NCBI GenBank assembly: GCA_029258955.1
Contig: JAPDJT010000001.1
Coordinates: forward strand, 54,557-118,556
DNA length: 64,000 nt
Direction of reading: 5' to 3'
From: Thermoplasmatota archaeon
GTDB taxonomy: Archaea; Thermoplasmatota; E2; UBA202; JdFR-43
This document shows, piece after piece, positions 59,560 through 64,000 of the stretch. The notes under the pieces were generated by a model. It was given only the letters and a program-made list of their open reading frames with translations. It did no database searches and was not told the DNA's origin. Numbering within the stretch: the stretch's first letter is position 1; each line of letters begins with the position of its first letter. The translations under genes were made by a program, and so were the position numbers.

Positions 59560-60501
59560 TTATGCAATTATTTTGCCTTTTCTTTTTCCAACAATAATAT
59601 CTTCCTCCAACCTTACTCCAAATGATTTTGTATATATAGCAGGTTCAACAGCAAAAACCATATTTTCTTTTAAGATGAAATCCGCTTTTTTATTTAAAGC
59701 ATAACCATCATGCACTTTTAACCCTATTGAATGCCCTAATCCATGAAGCATTTTATATCCATGTTTTTTGAAAAACTTTTCAATTAATTCATATACTTCC
59801 TTAGCTTTTATTCCTTCTACCATATTATCTATTGCCATATACAATGCTTCTTCTACAATTTCATATACTTTCTTCCCTCTTTTATCAATAAAAGTTCTCG
59901 TAATATCTGCACAATATCCTTTATATTTTGCTCCCAAATCAATCAATGCAGGCAAAACAAATTTTTTGTTAGATGCCATATGATGGGGAATTGCTGAATT
60001 TTTCCCAAATGCAACAATTGGCTCAAAAGCCAACTTTGCATTATTTTTAAGAATAGCCATTTCTATTTCTTTTACAATTTCTTTTTCTGTTTTATTTCTA
60101 AAATCAAGCTGGTTAACTACTTCATTTGAAATTCTGTATGCTTTTTTTATTAAATTTATTTCATCTGGTTTTTTTACAACCCTTAATTTTTTAATCTCTT
60201 GACTTACATCAATTAGCTTTGTTTTCAAAAGTTTCTTCAAATAAACAAAATCTTTATATGATAATGCTTCACCATTTATCCCGAGTTTATCAACTTTTGC
60301 TACATCTTTCAAAATTTTTTCTAACTCTTTCTTACTTTTATAAAAATAATCAGCCTTTTCTTCCAAATGCGGAGCTATGGTTATAACTTTATCTGGAAGG
60401 ACAACTGCATAGCTATTTTCATAAAATCCTTCGAGTTTGGTAAAATAAAAGAAATTTTCATCTGGCGTTTTAATAAGCAAAGCATCTACTTTTTCAAACA
60501 T
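59560..60501 (-). CDS. Xaa-Pro aminopeptidase-like M24 peptidase
   Basis: A 313-residue pita-bread metallopeptidase. The N-terminal third is the creatinase-like domain (DALLIKTPDENFFYFTKLEG). The metal site has the first Asp in IDLGAKYKGYCADITRTF, the His in HGLGHSIGLKVHDGY and the two Glu in FAVEPAIYT and RLEEDIIVGK. It removes N-terminal residues next to proline; some relatives act on small organophosphates or methionine. Its start overlaps the end of ksgA. Confidence 0.89.
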   Translation of the reverse strand: MFEKVDALLIKTPDENFFYFTKLEGFYENSYAVVLPDKVITIAPHLEEKADYFYKSKKELEKILKDVAKVDKLGINGEALSYKDFVYLKKLLKTKLIDVSQEIKKLRVVKKPDEINLIKKAYRISNEVVNQLDFRNKTEKEIVKEIEMAILKNNAKLAFEPIVAFGKNSAIPHHMASNKKFVLPALIDLGAKYKGYCADITRTFIDKRGKKVYEIVEEALYMAIDNMVEGIKAKEVYELIEKFFKKHGYKMLHGLGHSIGLKVHDGYALNKKADFILKENMVFAVEPAIYTKSFGVRLEEDIIVGKRKGKIIA

Positions 60502-61229
60502 TTTATCTCCTCTATTTTATTGCATAATTCCGCTATTTTTTCAGGTTCCAATTGCTCAGCTCTCATATCCATATAAGGGAGCCTTTCTATCTCATTTTTT
60601 TCAACAAGTTTGTCAAGGAGTAAAGCGTTCTTAATTTTTTTTCTCCTATGTCCAAATAATGCTTTGACAACCTTATCAAATAGCTTTTCATTTACATTAA
60701 ATCTTTTTCCTATTGGTATGAGTTTTACAATACAGGAATCTACTTCTGGCTTTGGAAAGAAAGCTTCTTTTGGAACATATTCCAAAATTTCGCAATCTGC
60801 TTTGTAATATGCCATAACTGAGAGGCGCCCATATTTTTTGCTTCCTGGTTTAGCAACCAATCTTTCTGCAAATTCTTTTTGATACATTAAAATAGCTGAA
60901 TCAAACGGCACTTCTAACAATTTAAAAGTTATGGGGGAGGAAATATGATAAGGTAAATTTGAAACAACTTTATTAAATTCTAAATTTTTTAAATTTATTT
61001 TCATAACATCTTCGTTAATAACTTCAACATTTTTTATTCTTCTCAATCTTTCAATAAATCTTTTGTCTATTTCTATAGCAATAACTTTAGAAATTTTTGC
61101 AATTCTTTTTGTTAAGATTCCATTTCCAGCTCCTATTTCTAAAACAATATCATTTTCATTCAAATCAGCATATTTTACAATTCTATCAGCAATTCTTTCA
61201 TCAATTAAAAAATGCTGGCTTAATTTCAT
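60486..61229 (-). CDS. ksgA: 16S rRNA dimethyladenosine transferase
   Basis: A 247-residue RsmA/Dim1 enzyme that dimethylates two adenines at the 3' end of 16S rRNA. It opens with SQHFLIDERIADRIV. Motif I is VLEIGAGNGILTKRI, the catalytic NLPY motif lies in VVSNLPYHISSPI, and the C-terminal helical domain has FFPKPEVDSCIVKLIP and LFGHRRKKIKNAL. It follows DUF655 with a four-base overlap, as in other archaea. Full length. Confidence 0.94.
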   Translation of the reverse strand: MKLSQHFLIDERIADRIVKYADLNENDIVLEIGAGNGILTKRIAKISKVIAIEIDKRFIERLRRIKNVEVINEDVMKINLKNLEFNKVVSNLPYHISSPITFKLLEVPFDSAILMYQKEFAERLVAKPGSKKYGRLSVMAYYKADCEILEYVPKEAFFPKPEVDSCIVKLIPIGKRFNVNEKLFDKVVKALFGHRRKKIKNALLLDKLVEKNEIERLPYMDMRAEQLEPEKIAELCNKIEEIKCLKK

Positions 61230-61777
61230 TTCCTCAAAGGCGGGCGAGTAAATAAGCGATATTTCTCATTTGGATTTTCTAACTCCTCCAAAATTCTTTT
61301 CGCAATTATTTTCTCTGGATTATGAATCGTTTTAACTCTCTTTTTTATATCTTCAAAGCTTTTAAATGGCTCTTTTTTTCTTTCTTCTAAAATTTCAAGC
61401 ATTGTTTTCTTGCCCAGCCCAGGAAGTAATTCTAAAGCATGAAATCTTGTTGTTATTGCTGGGCATTCATTAAAAAATTTTACAAATCTTTCTTCATTTC
61501 TTTTAACTATATCCAACAAAACATAAAATATTTCACCATGAGCTGTGGAGGTTAAATCTTCATAATTCACTCTGCCTTTAACCTTTGCAATCTTGTCTCT
61601 TTTTTCTAAATCCTTGCCCACATAAACTCTTTCTCCTATTGATAAAGTTACACCAGGCTTTGGGATAAGCTCAAGTAAAGTAAATTGCTTTTCCCCTATA
61701 CCATAAGCTAATGGTCCTTTCCTATATCCTGGTCTTCCTGTTGGTAGATAATCCAGAATATAAACATAATCTTCCAT
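61226..61777 (-). CDS. DUF655 family protein
   Basis: A 183-residue archaeal protein of unknown exact function. The N-terminal part (DYLPTGRPGYRKGPLAYGIG, then GERVYVGKD) is an OB-like fold. The C-terminal part has a helix-hairpin-helix nucleic-acid-binding motif (ALELLPGLGKKTMLEILEER) and FKSFEDIKKRVKTI. It is always found in the rpl21e-rpoF-ksgA neighbourhood and probably binds RNA. Its start lies eight bases after the RpoF stop. Confidence 0.88.
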   Translation of the reverse strand: MEDYVYILDYLPTGRPGYRKGPLAYGIGEKQFTLLELIPKPGVTLSIGERVYVGKDLEKRDKIAKVKGRVNYEDLTSTAHGEIFYVLLDIVKRNEERFVKFFNECPAITTRFHALELLPGLGKKTMLEILEERKKEPFKSFEDIKKRVKTIHNPEKIIAKRILEELENPNEKYRLFTRPPLRK

Positions 61778-61785
61778 TATCCCTC

Positions 61786-62097
61786 CTAAATATATTCATT
61801 AACTAATTGCAAAATCTGTTCTATTTCATCATCGGAGGGCATATAAGTTTCCTTTGCAAATATTGCAACAACTTCTTCTTTATCCTTGGGCAGTAAATCA
61901 GCTATTTTGCAAGCTTGTTTTTCATTTATTCTCCCTATTTCCATCAATTTTTCAACAAGTTCTCTTGCTTTTTTAGCTGGAAGTTTAGCAACTTTTTCAC
62001 TATGCTCTAATGCTATTCTCTGCTCTCTATTTAATTCTCTTTCTTTTGCCAGCTTTGAAAGCATTTCTTTAACTTCAGAAATAAGTACTATTTTCAT
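61786..62097 (-). CDS. rpoF: DNA-directed RNA polymerase subunit F (Rpb4)
   Basis: A 103-residue helical Rpb4-like subunit of the polymerase stalk. It has the fold pattern with SEVKEMLSKLAKER, ALEHSEKVAKL and LVEKLMEIGRINEKQACKIA, and the tail LPKDKEEVVAIFAKETYMPS is characteristic of archaeal RpoF. The partner E subunit (Rpb7) is not in the window. It sits between L21e and DUF655 in the usual archaeal order, so control with ribosome genes is likely. Confidence 0.9.
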   Translation of the reverse strand: MKIVLISEVKEMLSKLAKERELNREQRIALEHSEKVAKLPAKKARELVEKLMEIGRINEKQACKIADLLPKDKEEVVAIFAKETYMPSDDEIEQILQLVNEYI

Positions 62098-62098
62098 T

Positions 62099-62386
62099 TT
62101 ATACCTTCCTTAAATGCTCTGGAAATGCAATTATATGCTTTATCTTTCTTCCGTCTCTTATTTTAACAATGTAAGCCCTTCCTTGCTTTCCTACCACATC
62201 CCCTGTTCTTCCATGAAAGCGAGGATGTGGCATTCCATAATGGAATGATGGATCAATAACAATAGCTACTTTTTCTCCTTCCTCAAACTTTTGCATTGCC
62301 CTCGTTATTATATTACTCATTCCCTTCCTATACTTTTTAGTAAGCTTTTTCCTACTTTTACTCCTAAACCCTCTACTTCTCCTCAT
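62099..62386 (-). CDS. rpl21e: 50S ribosomal protein L21e
   Basis: A 95-residue basic protein. The N-terminus [20 protein letters not shown] and the core [20 protein letters not shown] are the L21e signature. I use ATG 62386, since similarity begins at RRSRGF and GATAAAG precedes it; a GTG twelve bases earlier is possible. It lies inside the last codons of Pus10 (13-base overlap) and is followed at once by rpoF. Confidence 0.93.
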   Translation of the reverse strand: MRRSRGFRSKSRKKLTKKYRKGMSNIITRAMQKFEEGEKVAIVIDPSFHYGMPHPRFHGRTGDVVGKQGRAYIVKIRDGRKIKHIIAFPEHLRKV

Positions 62387-63575
62387 CTTTATCACCAATA
62401 CCTATTACATCCAATTTTTCAACCTTCATTTCCACGCCTGCCAGCTCTGCCAATGATGGCGTTGTTCTGCCTTCGTCGCCTGTTATAAGCTCTTTAATGT
62501 ATGTGCCTGATTCAGCTTTTATTATTAACGTAGCTTCGTTCATTTTTAAATCCTCTATTTTTATATCTATTATTTTCTTGTGCCTTATTTTATCTGCTCT
62601 TCTATGAGCAACTCTTTTTGGTGTTCTTTGGCTAATTATTCTACCCCTTAATGCATTTACTGCTTCATTAATTTTTCCCTTTTCTCTGAATTTTATAACC
62701 ACTCTATAAATTTTTGGGTATTCTGCAGATTTAAGCTTTTCTATTTCTTCCTTTTTTGCATATCTCAGTCCAGTAACTTCTACCTTCCCTTTTGCATATT
62801 CATTTATTTGTTTTTCTAACTCTTTTAAATCAACATTTCTTTTTCTCGGCTCTTTAAGCTCGAGAATGAATGGGCGCCCATTGCCGAGCATCAAAACATC
62901 TATATCTTCTCTTCCCGCTCCATGAAAACTTTCATCTTCTGCTTCAAATGCCTCTAAAGCTTTTTTAGCTATTAGCTCCTCAACACTTTCTTCATACATC
63001 TTCCCTTTATAATTACAATACTCACACCCTTTTCCATAGCATTTTCTACAATACCATTTTGTTTGTGGTATCCCTCTAACCAATTTTCTATATCTCCCGT
63101 ATATGTATATGGGTCTAACATCAAGTTCAACAACATCATATAATGTGTTTATTAAAGCAACTATATCTGGTTCTTTAAAATCAGCTGGCTTATCAAGCTT
63201 TTTTGCAACTATCTTACCAACTTCCCTATTTATTTCTCTTTTTATCGACTCTGCATAAGGAGTTTCAATCTCTTTTTCCTTCCTCAAAATTTCTTCATCT
63301 ACTTTGCATCCAACAAGAAATGTATTAAATTCATAATCCTTTAAAGCATCTATAACTAAATCAGCAAATTTTTCTATCTCATTCATTAAGCCATCACAAA
63401 GCCAACATTCACTTTCATCTACTTTTTCCAAGCCAAGCATTTCTCTTATTCTTTTCCCTCTTTCTCTATTGCTGATACCATGTTCAATTTTAGCAAATTG
63501 CCTTCCTAAGCATGCATCACATAGCTTGTATTTTGCAAGTTTTTTTGCCTTTTCTTTTATATCTTCAAGTTGCAC
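62373..63575 (-). CDS. pus10: tRNA pseudouridine synthase Pus10
   Basis: About 400 residues. It makes pseudouridine 54 and 55 in archaeal tRNA. The N-terminal THUMP-containing half has zinc ligands (CDACLGRQF and CWLCDG) and a later [12 protein letters not shown]. The catalytic Asp is in [17 protein letters not shown]. Conserved [13 protein letters not shown] and [17 protein letters not shown] lie near the end. I prefer the GTG at 63575 ([12 protein letters not shown]): an AT-rich TATA-like box lies about 25 bases upstream, and an in-frame ATG 69 bases earlier would place hydrophobic residues with no homology first. It heads the translation cluster. Confidence 0.9.
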   Translation of the reverse strand: MQLEDIKEKAKKLAKYKLCDACLGRQFAKIEHGISNRERGKRIREMLGLEKVDESECWLCDGLMNEIEKFADLVIDALKDYEFNTFLVGCKVDEEILRKEKEIETPYAESIKREINREVGKIVAKKLDKPADFKEPDIVALINTLYDVVELDVRPIYIYGRYRKLVRGIPQTKWYCRKCYGKGCEYCNYKGKMYEESVEELIAKKALEAFEAEDESFHGAGREDIDVLMLGNGRPFILELKEPRKRNVDLKELEKQINEYAKGKVEVTGLRYAKKEEIEKLKSAEYPKIYRVVIKFREKGKINEAVNALRGRIISQRTPKRVAHRRADKIRHKKIIDIKIEDLKMNEATLIIKAESGTYIKELITGDEGRTTPSLAELAGVEMKVEKLDVIGIGDKDEEK

Positions 63576-63627
63576 ATATGTAAAGAAAAAAGATAATAAA
63601 TTTTTATGTAATGAAATTTGAAAAAAT

Positions 63628-63692
63628 GAAAGAAATGGTGCCATTGGCTATTATTACATGGAAATTTGCTATAACAGTGTTCTTTCCATTTT
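63628..63692 (+). repeat. dispersed 65-bp hairpin repeat, copy 18
   Basis: GAAAGAAATGGTGCCATTGG, CTATTATTACATGGAAAT, TTGCTATAACAGTGTTC then TTTCCATTT. It is the best overall match to the family consensus. Confidence 0.72.
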
Positions 63693-63717
63693 AGTTTGGC
63701 ATTTCTATGTTATGAAG

Positions 63718-63750
63718 AAATGAAAGAGAATGTTGTTATAGCAACGTATC
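63718..63750 (-). repeat. dispersed 65-bp hairpin repeat, copy 19 (half)
   Basis: On the minus strand: GTTGCTATAACAACATTC then TCTTTCATTT, a nearly perfect right arm. The left arm of this copy is not evident. Confidence 0.55.
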
Positions 63751-63793
63751 ATTCCATCATTTTTCATATTGTAACAGAAATCATAAAAAATTA

Positions 63794-63857
63794 TGAAAGA
63801 AAAGATTTCATGACATTTTTCAGCTATAATAGCCAATGGCCAATCCACTTTTTCATT
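63794..63857 (-). repeat. dispersed 65-bp hairpin repeat, copy 20
   Basis: On the minus strand: GAAAAAGTGGATTGGCCATT, GGCTATTATAGCTGAAAA, then CATGAAATCTTTTCTTTC. It ends 16 bases before the IS6-type element. Confidence 0.52.
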
Positions 63858-63913
63858 TACTCAGCGCTTTCCAGGGACTGTCAAGAATTTGAAAATTTAA
63901 AAAATGAAAAATA

Positions 63914-63940
63914 CCCCTCCTGATGGAGAATCAGGAGGGG
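63914..63940 (+). promoter_or_regulatory. hairpin that hides the transposase ribosome binding site
   Basis: CCCCTCCTGA, seven-base loop, TCAGGAGGGG, the same perfect stem as in copy 1. The 3' arm is the ribosome binding site for the ATG at 63947. Confidence 0.72.
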
Positions 63941-63946
63941 ATGGAA

Positions 63947-64000
63947 ATGCTACACCAGTTAATGGAATTAGTTAGAAAGAAAAATATTTTTCGCTGGGAC
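63947..64000 (+). CDS. IS6 family transposase, 5' part only
   Basis: The first 18 codons (MLHQLMELVRKKNIFRWD) are identical to the transposase of copy 1; the rest lies beyond the window. The ATG at 63947 is chosen for its ribosome binding site AGGAGGGG six bases upstream. Earlier in-frame Met codons at 63923 and 63941 have none at a useful distance. Confidence 0.82.
   Translation, partial: MLHQLMELVRKKNIFRWD

Larger units (their letters stand above)
63874..64000 (+). mobile_element. IS6-type insertion sequence, copy 2 (cut by window end)
   Basis: It begins with the same 14-bp end GGGACTGTCAAGAA and matches copy 1 (29667-30380) over all 127 visible bases, except for one A fewer in an A-run at about 63911. 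It is oriented opposite to copy 1. The near identity implies recent movement. Confidence 0.88.

Noticed and set aside
63696..63923. 75-codon plus-strand frame ending in the IS6-type copy
   Set aside because: It is built from repeat copies 19-20 and the insertion-sequence end, so it is not a gene.

Overview
The window is archaeal DNA of low GC (roughly one third by eye). Archaeal markers are a clamp-loader large subunit, aIF5B, an XPD/Rad3-type helicase, Pus10, ribosomal protein L21e, RNA polymerase subunit F (Rpb4), the thiolase / HMG-CoA synthase / DUF35 set of the mevalonate pathway, and a TadA-type secretion ATPase with two FlaJ/TadC-like proteins. TATA-like boxes often sit about 25 bases before a leaderless start codon, and many genes overlap by ATGA. 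Two adjacent genes for di-myo-inositol phosphate precursors and a cytosolic sulfhydrogenase suggest a thermophilic anaerobic heterotroph. I infer a euryarchaeal or Thermoplasmatota-like lineage but cannot fix the genus from this window.

Layout. 1-7 kb: metallo-beta-lactamase-fold enzyme, methyltransferases, an ion transporter, a histone-deacetylase-family protein, a DUF1614 membrane protein, a decayed GAF gene and a flavodoxin. 7-10.3 kb: a large RND-family exporter with a small AbrB-type regulator. 10.3-13 kb: aminotransferase, NAD-kinase-like protein and a small putative regulator. 13-20.8 kb: a surface region with a secreted clostripain-like protease, a giant secreted repeat protein, a small anchored partner and a RecB-like nuclease. 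20.8-27 kb: acetyl-CoA synthetase, a coiled-coil protein, RfcL and an NAD-dependent DNA ligase (unusual in archaea). 27-29.5 kb: inositol-1-phosphate synthase and the bifunctional IPCT/DIPP synthase. 29.5-32.5 kb: an IS6-type insertion sequence, an MFS transporter and a gene-free repeat cluster. 32.5-37 kb: hydrogenase operon hydB-G-D-A plus maturation protease. 37-46.7 kb: PEP synthase, HD protein, PurA, a coiled-coil protein, a universal-stress protein, XPD-like helicase and aIF5B. 46.8-47.8 kb: wreck of an IS110/IS1111-type element. 48-51 kb: RNA m5C methyltransferase, PUA protein and a secreted Ntn-type hydrolase. 51-55.5 kb: the type II/IV secretion operon. 55.5-63.6 kb: translin, the mevalonate entry operon, an M24 peptidase, and the Pus10-L21e-RpoF-DUF655-KsgA translation cluster. 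The window ends inside a second, nearly identical copy of the IS6-type element.

The most unusual signal is a degenerate intergenic repeat family of about 60-70 bp with imperfect inverted arms. I count about 20 full or partial copies in ten intergenic gaps, in both orientations and none inside a gene body. No gene product explains it. Other points: both insertion-sequence types place their ribosome binding site in a hairpin; the surface-protein region carries a recurring TTTGCTATCAAA-like motif beside a small putative regulator; and two genes have their best ribosome binding site in front of an AUA codon. No tRNA, rRNA or CRISPR array was seen.
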